Part shown: positions 1-7,000 of the stretch, in pieces
Layout of the letters: each line of letters starts with the position of its first letter
How positions within the stretch are numbered: the first letter of the stretch is position 1
Source of the DNA: Parahaliea mediterranea
GTDB lineage: Bacteria > Pseudomonadota > Gammaproteobacteria > Pseudomonadales > Halieaceae
Assembly: GCF_003402235.1 (NCBI RefSeq)
Contig: NZ_QEWO01000001.1
Location: forward strand, 124,001-188,000
Direction: 5' to 3'
Length of the DNA stretch: 64,000 nt
Program-made: the position numbers and the translations under genes
Notes under the pieces: model-generated
The model's database searches: none
Told to the model about the DNA's origin: nothing
What the model saw: only the letters and a program-made list of their open reading frames with translations

Positions 1-379
1 CCATCAGCAGGGCGGCTGCCGGCATCTTGCTGGTGGAGGCGAGCATCACCACCGTGTCCAGGCTGTGATCCCCAAAGGCGGATTCGTGCACCATGCCCTG
101 TTCGCGATCCACAACGGTGTAGGAGATGCCATCAAACACCGCGCTCTCATCCAGAAAACGCTGGAAGCGCTCATCCACTGCGTTGAAGCTGTAAACGGGC
201 GGCTCGGGCTGCGGCGGCGGCGCCGGGGGCGTGTGGGAATCGCCGCTGTCGCTGCAGGCCCCCAGCAGCAGGGTGAGTGCGCCAGCCAGCGCTACGCCTG
301 CGTGTGCGATGCGGCGGGGCAGGCGGTTCGGGCGAAGTAGATGGAAGGCAGAATCCGTGAGGGTGCTGGGTGGATGCAT
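1..379 (-). CDS. Serine hydrolase (beta-lactamase/esterase-like) lipoprotein, 3'-truncated by the window edge
   Basis: The 126 codons present begin with a charged n-region, a hydrophobic stretch and a lipobox ending LLGAC at about residue 44, then a Pro-rich linker, as in a lipoprotein exported across the inner membrane. Near the truncated end lies S-T-S-K (within LASTSKMPAAA), the SxxK nucleophile/base motif of class C beta-lactamase and D,D-peptidase-like serine hydrolases. The ATG at 379 is the only usable start: in-frame TAA TGA lie just upstream, and GAGAGA is a weak ribosome site. The rest of the protein is outside the window, so the substrate cannot be assigned. Confidence 0.75.
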   Translation of the reverse strand, partial: MHPPSTLTDSAFHLLRPNRLPRRIAHAGVALAGALTLLLGACSDSGDSHTPPAPPPQPEPPVYSFNAVDERFQRFLDESAVFDGISYTVVDREQGMVHESAFGDHSLDTVVMLASTSKMPAAALLM

Positions 380-454
380 AGCGCTGCAATCTCTCGTTGT
401 CGGCGGTGCCGGTCATTATTGTTGCAAGAAAGATTACATACCCAAGGTTCTAAT

Positions 455-1609
455 TCAAGGTGGTGCACTTTTTTCCGTCGTTAAATCCCCGCCTGCCTGC
501 AGCCAGGCCTCCATACCGCCTGCCAGTAGGGCGAGTGAGGTAAAGCCGGCGTCGTGCAGCAGCGCCAGTGCCTGTTCGCTGCGCGGCCCGCGCTGGCAGG
601 TAATCACCCAGCTGGCCTGCGAATCCAGCGCTTGCAGGCGACGGGGCAGCTCAGCGAGGGGAATGTGCAGCGCGCCGGGCAGGGTGCCAAGGGCCACTTC
701 GCCGGCTTCGCGCACATCCAGCAGCCGTGGCGGGTTGGGTGCGGCCAGCGCGCGCTGCAGTTCGCCGGGGCTGAGGCGTGGCGTGTCACTGTCGGTGCAG
801 GCGCGGGCATGCACGGCGGCGTGCACGGCGGAAAAGCTCTCCCGGGTAATGTCGGCGCGGGCGCCGCAGGCCCGGCACTGGGGGTCGCGCTGCAGGGGGT
901 ACTCGCGCCAGTTGGCCTGCAGGGCGTCGTAGCTGAGCAGGCGGCCGCTCAGGGGGCAGCCAATGCCAAGCAGTAGCTTTATCGCCTCCAGCGCCTGCAG
1001 GTTGCCAAACAGGCCGGGCAGCATGCCCAGCACGCCGCCCTCGGCGCAGGAAGGCACCAGGGCCGCTGGCGGCGCTTCGGGAAACACGCAGCGGTAGCAG
1101 GGCCCGCCATCGGCGTTGAACACGCTGAGCTGACCTTCAAAGCGGAACACGCTGGCATGCACCAGGGGCCGCTGGCACAGCACCGCGGCATCGTTGACCA
1201 GGTAGCGGGTGGCGAAGTTGTCGCTGCCATCCACCACCACATCGTAGGCAGCGATCAATGCCAGGGCATTGTCTGCGCTCAGGTGCAGCGGGTGTTCATC
1301 GACAGTGACATGGGGGTTGAGGGCACGCAGGCGGCGCGCGCCGGCGCGGGTTTTGAGCTCGCCGACATCGTCGCTGCCAAACAGCACCTGGCGCTGCAGG
1401 TTACTGGCATCCACCCGGTCCGCATCCACCAGGGCCAGGGTGCCAACGCCGGCTCCGGCAAGGTACAGCGCCACCGGCGCACCCAGGCCGCCGGCGCCAA
1501 TGCACAGCACCCGCGCCCGGCGCAGGCGGGCCTGGCCTTCAAGGCCCACCTCCGGCAGCGATACCTGCCGGCTGTAGCGCAGCAACTCGTCGCGGCTCAG
1601 GGTGTCCAT
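455..1609 (-). CDS. moeB: MoeB/ThiF family adenylyltransferase fused to a rhodanese domain
   Basis: E1-like enzyme that adenylates the C-terminal Gly of a ubiquitin-fold sulfur carrier and can pass it sulfur. The 384 residues hold a ThiF/MoeB domain (1-250) with ATP loop GAGGLG at 38-43, a zinc site made of two CxxC pairs (C171/C174 and C245/C248) and a candidate catalytic Cys188 in SCAEGG. A rhodanese domain (about 275-384) has its persulfide Cys338 in CQRGPRS. This matches the MoeZ/MOCS3-type architecture. It is divergent from a propeller gene and a small Gly-Gly protein gene at 2846, a plausible partner. The exact carrier (MoaD, ThiS or other) is unknown, so the symbol is by family. Confidence 0.85.
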   Translation of the reverse strand: MDTLSRDELLRYSRQVSLPEVGLEGQARLRRARVLCIGAGGLGAPVALYLAGAGVGTLALVDADRVDASNLQRQVLFGSDDVGELKTRAGARRLRALNPHVTVDEHPLHLSADNALALIAAYDVVVDGSDNFATRYLVNDAAVLCQRPLVHASVFRFEGQLSVFNADGGPCYRCVFPEAPPAALVPSCAEGGVLGMLPGLFGNLQALEAIKLLLGIGCPLSGRLLSYDALQANWREYPLQRDPQCRACGARADITRESFSAVHAAVHARACTDSDTPRLSPGELQRALAAPNPPRLLDVREAGEVALGTLPGALHIPLAELPRRLQALDSQASWVITCQRGPRSEQALALLHDAGFTSLALLAGGMEAWLQAGGDLTTEKSAPP

Positions 1610-1722
1610 CGGGGGCGGCGCGCGGCCGATTGGCAGGCAGAAATCGCAGTCATAGCGGCAATACTAGTCTACTTTTACTGCAGTGTTTGCAACCTGGCGC
1701 TGGGCCAGCACAGGAGTCGGCA

Positions 1723-2838
1723 ATGCAGGGAGTACGGGTTCTGGTGGGCACCCGCAAGGGCGCCTTTATCATTCACGCAGATGGCAATCGCAGGCAGTGG
1801 CGGATCGACGGCCCGCTGTTTGGCGGCTGGGAGATCTACCACCTGGCGGGCTCCCCGGCGGACCCACAGCGGCTGTATGCGTCCCAGGCCAGCGACTGGT
1901 TCGGGCAGGTCATCCAGCGCTCGGACGACGGCGGCGCCACCTGGGCCGCGGTGGGCAACGACTTCAGCTACCAGGGTGAGGTGGGGCAGCACCAGTGGTA
2001 CGACGGCTCCCTGCGGCCCTGGACCTTCAAGCGCATCTGGCATTTGGAGCCGGCGGCGGACGACCCGGACACGGTTTATGCCGGCGCCGAAGACGCCGCC
2101 CTGTTCGTCAGCCGCGACGGGGGCCACAGCTGGTGCGAGCTGCCCGGCCTGCGCCAGCACGGCACCGGGCGCGACTGGATGCCCGGGGCAGGGGGCATGT
2201 GCCTGCACACCATTTTGCTCAACCCCGCGCGGCCGGGGCGCATTACCGTGGCCATTTCCGCCGCCGGCAGTTTTCGCAGCGACGACCACGGCGAAACCTG
2301 GAAGCCCATCAACCGGGGCCTGCATTCCGAACAGCTGCCCGAACCCGGGGCGGAAGTGGGCCACTGCGTGCACCGCCTTGCCGCCCACCCGTCCCAGCCG
2401 GATACCCTGTTCATGCAAAAGCACTGGGACGTGATGCGCAGCGACGATGGCGGCGACAGCTGGGTGGAGGTGAGTGGCAACCTGCCGTCGGATTTCGGCT
2501 TTCCCATTGCCGTGCACCCCCACGAGCCACAAACCATTTACGTGGTGCCGATCAAGAGTGACTCCGAACACTACCCGCCTGAGGGCAAGCTGCGCGTGTA
2601 CCGCAGCCGTAGTGGCGGCCGCGACTGGGAACCCCTCAGCCACGGCCTGCCGCAGCAGCACTGCTATGTAAATGTGCTGCGCGATGCCATGGCTGTGGAC
2701 CAGTGCGACCCCGGTGGCATTTACTTCGGCACCACCGGCGGGCAGGTGTATGCCTCCAACGATGGCGGCGACAGCTGGCAGACCATTGCCGCCCATCTGC
2801 CGGCGGTGCTGTCGGTGGAAGTGCAAACCCTAAACTGA
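1723..2838 (+). CDS. BNR/Asp-box beta-propeller protein (sialidase-like fold, no signal peptide)
   Basis: A 371-residue repeat protein with six Asp-box (SxDxGxTW-like) turns: [40 protein letters not shown] and SNDGGDSW. Such boxes mark sialidase/Vps10-type propeller blades. There is no signal peptide, so it is probably cytoplasmic, and the repeats alone do not show sialidase activity. The ATG at 1723 is preferred over an in-frame upstream start at 1630 because CAGGAG lies 6 bases before it. The gene is 7 bp upstream of a MoaD/ThiS-like gene and divergent from the E1-like gene. Function unknown. Confidence 0.8.
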   Translation: MQGVRVLVGTRKGAFIIHADGNRRQWRIDGPLFGGWEIYHLAGSPADPQRLYASQASDWFGQVIQRSDDGGATWAAVGNDFSYQGEVGQHQWYDGSLRPWTFKRIWHLEPAADDPDTVYAGAEDAALFVSRDGGHSWCELPGLRQHGTGRDWMPGAGGMCLHTILLNPARPGRITVAISAAGSFRSDDHGETWKPINRGLHSEQLPEPGAEVGHCVHRLAAHPSQPDTLFMQKHWDVMRSDDGGDSWVEVSGNLPSDFGFPIAVHPHEPQTIYVVPIKSDSEHYPPEGKLRVYRSRSGGRDWEPLSHGLPQQHCYVNVLRDAMAVDQCDPGGIYFGTTGGQVYASNDGGDSWQTIAAHLPAVLSVEVQTLN

Positions 2839-2845
2839 GCCCGCC

Positions 2846-3142
2846 ATGATCGACGTGATTCTGCCGGCCCCCTTGCTCCGGCTCAGCGGCGCGCAAAACC
2901 CCGTGCGCCTGGCGCTGCAGGGCCCCGCCACCCAACGCGCGCTGCTGGCTGCGCTGGAGCAGCGCTATCCCAGCCTGCTCGGCACCATGCGCGACCGCCA
3001 CAGCGGCCAGCGCCGGGCCTATGTGCGCTTTTATGCCTGCAATCAGGATATTTCCGACCAGCCGCCGGACGCCCCCCTGCCACCGGCGGTGAGCGCCGGG
3101 CACGAGCCCTTCATTGTGCTGGGCGCGCTCTCTGGCGGCTGA
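2846..3142 (+). CDS. MoaD/ThiS-like ubiquitin-fold small protein ending in Gly-Gly
   Basis: A 98-residue protein whose last residues are GALSGG. The terminal Gly-Gly is the hallmark of sulfur carriers (MoaD, ThiS, CysO) and ubiquitin-like modifiers activated by E1/MoeB enzymes. The body (for example RLALQGPATQRALLAALEQR) fits the beta-grasp MoaD pattern, and the N-terminus lacks a signal. It starts 7 bp after the propeller gene, so the two are probably co-transcribed. The E1-like rhodanese protein at 455-1609 is the obvious candidate activator. The acceptor pathway (molybdopterin, thiamine, cysteine or protein conjugation) is not shown by the sequence. Confidence 0.8.
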   Translation: MIDVILPAPLLRLSGAQNPVRLALQGPATQRALLAALEQRYPSLLGTMRDRHSGQRRAYVRFYACNQDISDQPPDAPLPPAVSAGHEPFIVLGALSGG

Positions 3143-3242
3143 GCGCGGCTGGGGTTGAGCCTGTAGCGGGGCGGGCGGTACGCTCTGCGCCGGCTGCCCA
3201 TAATCATCCAGCGCGAGCCAAAAAATTTTCCGCCCAGCCCTA

Positions 3243-3271
3243 TTGGACTAATGCCTATTAGTGAGTAGTAT
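3243..3271 (+). promoter_or_regulatory. Candidate promoter with 16-bp palindromic operator upstream of the P450 gene
   Basis: A weak -35-like TTGGAC (3243-3248) and a -10-like TAGTAT (3266-3271) are 17 bp apart. Between them lies a perfect inverted repeat, ACTAAT-GCCT-ATTAGT (3247-3262). That position is typical for a TetR/MarR-type repressor site. The regulator gene is not in the immediate neighbourhood. Confidence 0.4.
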
Positions 3272-3322
3272 TTTGCCCATAAGCGCCCGCCAGGGCGCCC
3301 ACCACCAGCGAGAGGTGCCAAC

Positions 3323-4552
3323 ATGAGCGGCTGTCCCCATATCGACCTGATCAACCCCGACACTTTCAAGGGCGGTCATCCGCGCGAGATGTACCGCTAC
3401 CTGCGCAACGAGGCGCCGGTGTACTGGCACGAGCCGGTGGGTGACCACCCGGGCTACTGGGTGATCAGTCGCCAGGAAGAGCTCGATTATGTGTCCAAGA
3501 ACCCCAAGCTGTTCTCCTCCCACGAGCGCAGCTGCATGCTGCACGAGCCGGCCACGGACGACGACCTGGCCATGCTGCGCCTGCTGATGATCAACATGGA
3601 CCCGCCCCAGCACCTGAAATACCGGCGCCTGATTCGCAATGCCTTTACCCCGGCCAAGGTGGAGAGCTACCGCGGCCGCTTTGAGCAGATCGCCCGGGAT
3701 ATCGTGAGCCGCGCCGTGGAGGGCGGGCGCTGTGAATTCGTTGAGGACGTGGCGATGGAGCTGCCCCTGCTGGCCATCTGCGAACTGATGGGGGTGCCCA
3801 TCGAGCGTCGCCAGCGCCTGTTCGAGCTGACCAACATCATGCTCGGCATGGACGACCCGGATCTCACCACCTCGCCGGAGGACGGCACCAACGCCATGGT
3901 GGAAATGTTCATGATGGCCATGGATATCGCCGCCGCCCATAAAGAGAAGCCCCAGGAGGACATCGTCAACACCCTGCTGGAAGGCACGGTGGAGGACGAA
4001 CCCCTCACCGACGACGAGTTCTGCAACTTCTTCATGCTGCTGATTGTGGCCGGCAACGAGACCACCCGCACCGTCACCAGCCAGGGCATGCGCCTGCTGA
4101 TGGAACACCCCGAGCAGTACCAGAAGTTGGTGGACGACCCGAGCCTGATTGGCGATGCCATCGAGGAATTCTTGCGCTTTAACCCGGCGGTGATAGCCTT
4201 CAAGCGCACTGCAATGGAAGACGTAGAACTGGGCGGGCAAGTGATTCGCAAGGGTGACCGGGTGCAGCTTTACTACGGGGCCGCCAGTGCCGACGAGGCC
4301 AACTTCAAAGAGCCCGATACCTTCGACATCACCCGCAACCGGCGCGAAGACGTGCGCAACGAGCACCGCGCCTTTGGCATTGGCCAGCACTTCTGCCTGG
4401 GGTCGCACCTGGCGCGGCTGGAGCTGGAAGTGATTTTTACCGAGATCCTCAAGCACGTGCGCAACCCCCGCTTTGACGGTGAAGTCAGCTGGCTGCGCTC
4501 CAACTTCATCAACGGCATCAAGAAAATGCCGATAGTGTTTGACGTAGCCTGA
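3323..4552 (+). CDS. Cytochrome P450 monooxygenase
   Basis: A 409-residue soluble bacterial P450. The heme-thiolate loop AFGIGQHFCLGSHLA places the axial ligand at Cys358, and the I-helix oxygen-activation motif AGNETTR lies at about 243-249. No membrane anchor is present, so it needs a separate ferredoxin and reductase, neither of which is adjacent. The start ATG follows GAGAGG. The sequence resembles the CYP125/142-like (sterol, terpenoid or alkyl hydroxylating) bacterial group, but I cannot fix the substrate. It heads a run of same-strand genes for an amidohydrolase-like protein, a GST-like protein and an NTF2-like protein. Confidence 0.93.
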   Translation: MSGCPHIDLINPDTFKGGHPREMYRYLRNEAPVYWHEPVGDHPGYWVISRQEELDYVSKNPKLFSSHERSCMLHEPATDDDLAMLRLLMINMDPPQHLKYRRLIRNAFTPAKVESYRGRFEQIARDIVSRAVEGGRCEFVEDVAMELPLLAICELMGVPIERRQRLFELTNIMLGMDDPDLTTSPEDGTNAMVEMFMMAMDIAAAHKEKPQEDIVNTLLEGTVEDEPLTDDEFCNFFMLLIVAGNETTRTVTSQGMRLLMEHPEQYQKLVDDPSLIGDAIEEFLRFNPAVIAFKRTAMEDVELGGQVIRKGDRVQLYYGAASADEANFKEPDTFDITRNRREDVRNEHRAFGIGQHFCLGSHLARLELEVIFTEILKHVRNPRFDGEVSWLRSNFINGIKKMPIVFDVA

Positions 4553-4582
4553 CCGGCTGGTTACCGGTACATCCATTTAAGC

Positions 4583-4607
4583 CCGGGGTGGGATTCTCCC
4601 GCCCCGG
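4583..4607 (+). terminator. GC-rich hairpin between P450 and amidohydrolase-like genes
   Basis: An 11-bp stem (CCGGGGTGGGA against TCCCGCCCCGG, one G-U pair) with a TTC loop, 31 bp after the P450 stop. No T-tract follows, so it is either a weak terminator or a mRNA-stabilising stem separating expression of the two genes. Confidence 0.4.
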
Positions 4608-4681
4608 CGCTGTGTCTGCTTGTGGGCCACGCCGGTTTGGCCACAATGGTGGGATTGCTGACACACACTGGAGACCCCCCA

Positions 4682-5554
4682 ATGCCCATGCCCAAAGATA
4701 TCGGCGTCATCGACCTGATGCTGGCCGTTCCCGGCGACGACAACAGCCACTTCTACGAGTGGATCAAACCGATGCTCATGGACAAACAGAGCCATGAGAT
4801 GTTCAAAATGCCGGCCCAGTACATGTTCAAGGACATCCCCCAGATCGACGGGCAGGATGACTATGTGGCCTACACCGTGGCGCAGATGGACAAGCACGGC
4901 ATTGAGCGCGCCATGATTGGCGTTGGCCCCTACGCCGAACAGCACAAAGAGGCCCTGCGCCGTTTTCCCGATCGCTTCTTTGCCTGCTACGAAGCCAACC
5001 CCAACAACGGCATGGACGAGGTGCGCACCATCGTCGCGCTGAAGGAAGAGTTCGACATCAAGGCCGTGACTGCCTCGCCGGCCATGATCTGCCCGCCGGT
5101 GCCGGTCAACGACAAGAAGTGGTACCCCATCTACGCCAAGCTGGTGGAGCTGGATATCCCGTTTTGCCCCTGCATGGGCATCCCCGGCCCGCGCCTGCCC
5201 TTTGGCCCCCAGAAGGTGGAGCTGCTGGACGAGGTGCTGTGGTTCTTCCCGGAGCTGAACGTGGTGACCCGCCACGGTTGCGAGCCCTGGACCGATGTGG
5301 CCTGGAAGATGATGCTCAAGTACCCCAACCTGCATTACATGACCAGCGCCTTCGCGCCCAAGCACTACCCCAAGGACATTGTGCATTTCGCCAACACCCG
5401 CGGCGCCGACCAGGTGATGTACGCCGGCTACTTCCCCATGGGGCTATCGCTGGATCGCATCTTCAAAGAAATGCCGGACGTGCCCTTCCGCGATGAAGTG
5501 TGGCCCAAGTTCCTGCGCGAAAACGCCCTGCGCGTGTTCAAGCTGGACAAGTAA
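4682..5554 (+). CDS. Amidohydrolase-fold (amidohydrolase 2/ACMSD-like) protein lacking canonical metal ligands
   Basis: A 290-residue TIM-barrel protein of the amidohydrolase 2 type, recognisable from its C-terminal half (VVTRHGCEPW, FLRENALRVFKL). The usual N-terminal HxH pair is absent: the segment reads IDLMLAVPGDD (residues 10-20). The third His position reads CPCMGIPG, and the terminal Asp region reads MYAGYFPMG instead of the common G(S/T)DYP. The protein is therefore unlikely to bind metal in the standard way. ATG 4682 is chosen over an upstream in-frame start because GGAGA precedes it. Its place in the P450 cluster suggests a decarboxylase or ring-cleavage-product hydrolase role, which is inference. 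Confidence 0.8.
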   Translation: MPMPKDIGVIDLMLAVPGDDNSHFYEWIKPMLMDKQSHEMFKMPAQYMFKDIPQIDGQDDYVAYTVAQMDKHGIERAMIGVGPYAEQHKEALRRFPDRFFACYEANPNNGMDEVRTIVALKEEFDIKAVTASPAMICPPVPVNDKKWYPIYAKLVELDIPFCPCMGIPGPRLPFGPQKVELLDEVLWFFPELNVVTRHGCEPWTDVAWKMMLKYPNLHYMTSAFAPKHYPKDIVHFANTRGADQVMYAGYFPMGLSLDRIFKEMPDVPFRDEVWPKFLRENALRVFKLDK

Positions 5555-5574
5555 GCAGCGCATACGGACTGCCT

Positions 5575-6339
5575 ATGGATTACGTTGACGTTGAGGATGC
5601 CCGCGCCCAGCCGGGCCTGAAGCTGGTACTGACCGCCGGCGTGCCGGGCCCCTGGGGCGAGGCCGCCAAGGGCATCCTGGCCCACAAGGGGCTGGATTAC
5701 CTGCCGGTGCGCCAGGACGCGGGGCAGGCCAACGACGCCCTGCGCGCCTGGACCGGGCAGGATTCGGCGCCGGTACTGGTTGGCGACAGTCTGCCGCCCG
5801 CCAGCCACTGGCTGGATATTCTGCAGCATGCCGAGCGGCTGGCGCCGCAGGCGCCCCTGCTGCCCCGGGAGCCGGGCCTGCGCGCGCAGGCCATTGGCCT
5901 GTGCGCCCTGATTGCGGGCGTGAACGGTTTTGGCTGGCAGCGGCGCCTGTTGCTGCTGGCGCCGGGCATGCAGTTGGATGAGCCGCCGGCGGCGGTGGCC
6001 CGCATGGCCGCCAAATACGGCTGGAGCGCCGCCGCGGCTGAGGCTGCCCTGGCAGAGTTGCAGGCGATCAGCGCGCACCTGGATGCGGTGCTGGCGCAGG
6101 CCGAGGAAGAGAACAGGGCGTACTTTGTCGGCAACGCCCTGGGAGCGGCGGACATCTACTGGGCCACCTTCGCCACCATGATCGACCCGCTGCCGGAAGA
6201 CGTCTGCCCCATGCCGCCCTTCATGCGCACAACCTATAGTTCTGGCGGGGAGGCCATCGGCGCCCTGATGACACCGCGCCTGCGCGCCCACCGGGATCGC
6301 ATCTACCAGCGCCATCTCGGCCTGCCACTGGATTTTTAG
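5575..6339 (+). CDS. Glutathione S-transferase-like protein
   Basis: 254 residues. The N-terminal thioredoxin-like part holds TAGVPGPWGEAAKGILAHKG, the position where GSTs carry their glutathione-contacting Ser/Tyr/Cys. The helical C-terminal domain ends with NALGAADIYWATFATM, a typical GST helix motif (hydrophobic capping box-like AAD). The start at 5575 lies 20 bp after the amidohydrolase-like stop, so co-transcription is likely. It may conjugate, isomerise or reductively open a P450-derived intermediate. No clear catalytic cysteine is visible. Confidence 0.75.
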   Translation: MDYVDVEDARAQPGLKLVLTAGVPGPWGEAAKGILAHKGLDYLPVRQDAGQANDALRAWTGQDSAPVLVGDSLPPASHWLDILQHAERLAPQAPLLPREPGLRAQAIGLCALIAGVNGFGWQRRLLLLAPGMQLDEPPAAVARMAAKYGWSAAAAEAALAELQAISAHLDAVLAQAEEENRAYFVGNALGAADIYWATFATMIDPLPEDVCPMPPFMRTTYSSGGEAIGALMTPRLRAHRDRIYQRHLGLPLDF

Positions 6340-6392
6340 CCGCTGCCGCTGCGCCACACAGGCCCACGGTATGCACACATAAGGAGAACAGC

Positions 6393-6842
6393 ATGCTAAG
6401 CCAACAGGAAATGTCAGACCGCTGGGAAATCCAGGACCTGGTCTTCCACTACGCGCAAATCATCGATGACAAATCCTTCGATGACCTGCGCAACATCTTC
6501 ACCAGCGACGCCCACGTTGACTACAGCGTGTTCGGCGGTAGCGTCGGCGACCTGGAAACCACCATTGCCTATCTGAAAGAGGCGGTCGCAGAAGGCGTCT
6601 TCCCCAACAGTCAGCACCTGAACGCCAACGTGCAGGTGAGTGTGGACGGCGACACCGGCAAGGGGCGGGTGATGTGCTTCAATCCGATGGAGATGGCAAT
6701 GCCGGATGGCGGCACCCAGGTGTTCATGCTGGGCCTGTGGTATGTGGATGAGTACCGGCGCACCGATGCCGGCTGGCGCATCAGCCGGCGGGTGGAGGAG
6801 AAAAGCTGGGTCTTCAACGTGCCGGATTTTATGGGGCTGTAG
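6393..6842 (+). CDS. NTF2-like (SnoaL-type) protein
   Basis: 149 residues with the SnoaL/NTF2 opening pattern (SDRWEIQDLVFHYAQIIDD, then FTSDAHVDYSVFGG) and the closing strand GWRISRRVEEKSWVF. Family members include ketosteroid isomerase-like enzymes, polyketide cyclases, dehydratases and small subunits of ring-hydroxylating oxygenases. AAGGAG lies just before the ATG. It is the last plus-strand gene of the P450 cluster. A role in isomerising or dehydrating a steroid- or terpenoid-like intermediate is plausible but unproven. Confidence 0.8.
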   Translation: MLSQQEMSDRWEIQDLVFHYAQIIDDKSFDDLRNIFTSDAHVDYSVFGGSVGDLETTIAYLKEAVAEGVFPNSQHLNANVQVSVDGDTGKGRVMCFNPMEMAMPDGGTQVFMLGLWYVDEYRRTDAGWRISRRVEEKSWVFNVPDFMGL

Positions 6843-6933
6843 CGCCCCGCCTGCCTCGGCTGGTATAGGCTTGACGCCCCCCGCCCGGGCTTGCCGGGGC
6901 GAGAGGGCGGGGCCAGAGCGTGGGGCGAAGAAA

Positions 6934-6956
6934 GGGTGGGGCGAAAGGGGGTGGGG
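6934..6956 (+). other. G-quadruplex-type sequence between convergent genes
   Basis: Four G-runs (GGG, GGGG, GGGGG, GGGG) separated by T, CGAAA and T, embedded in a longer G-rich stretch from about 6905. It lies in the 158-bp gap between the NTF2-like gene and the convergent acyl-CoA ligase, so it would be in the 3' end of the plus-strand transcript. Confidence 0.45.
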
Positions 6957-7000
6957 CGCTGGCTTGTCTCGTCAGCGCTGCTCGCCCGCCCCGGCGAGCC

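Noticed and set aside
171-416. 81-codon minus-strand frame at the left edge
   Set aside because: It is an alternative frame of the truncated lipoprotein gene, which has a signal, lipobox and SxxK motif in the neighbouring frame.
3248-4576. Long minus-strand frame opposite the P450 gene
   Set aside because: His/Val-rich low-similarity translation typical of an antisense shadow; P450 motifs on the plus strand are decisive.
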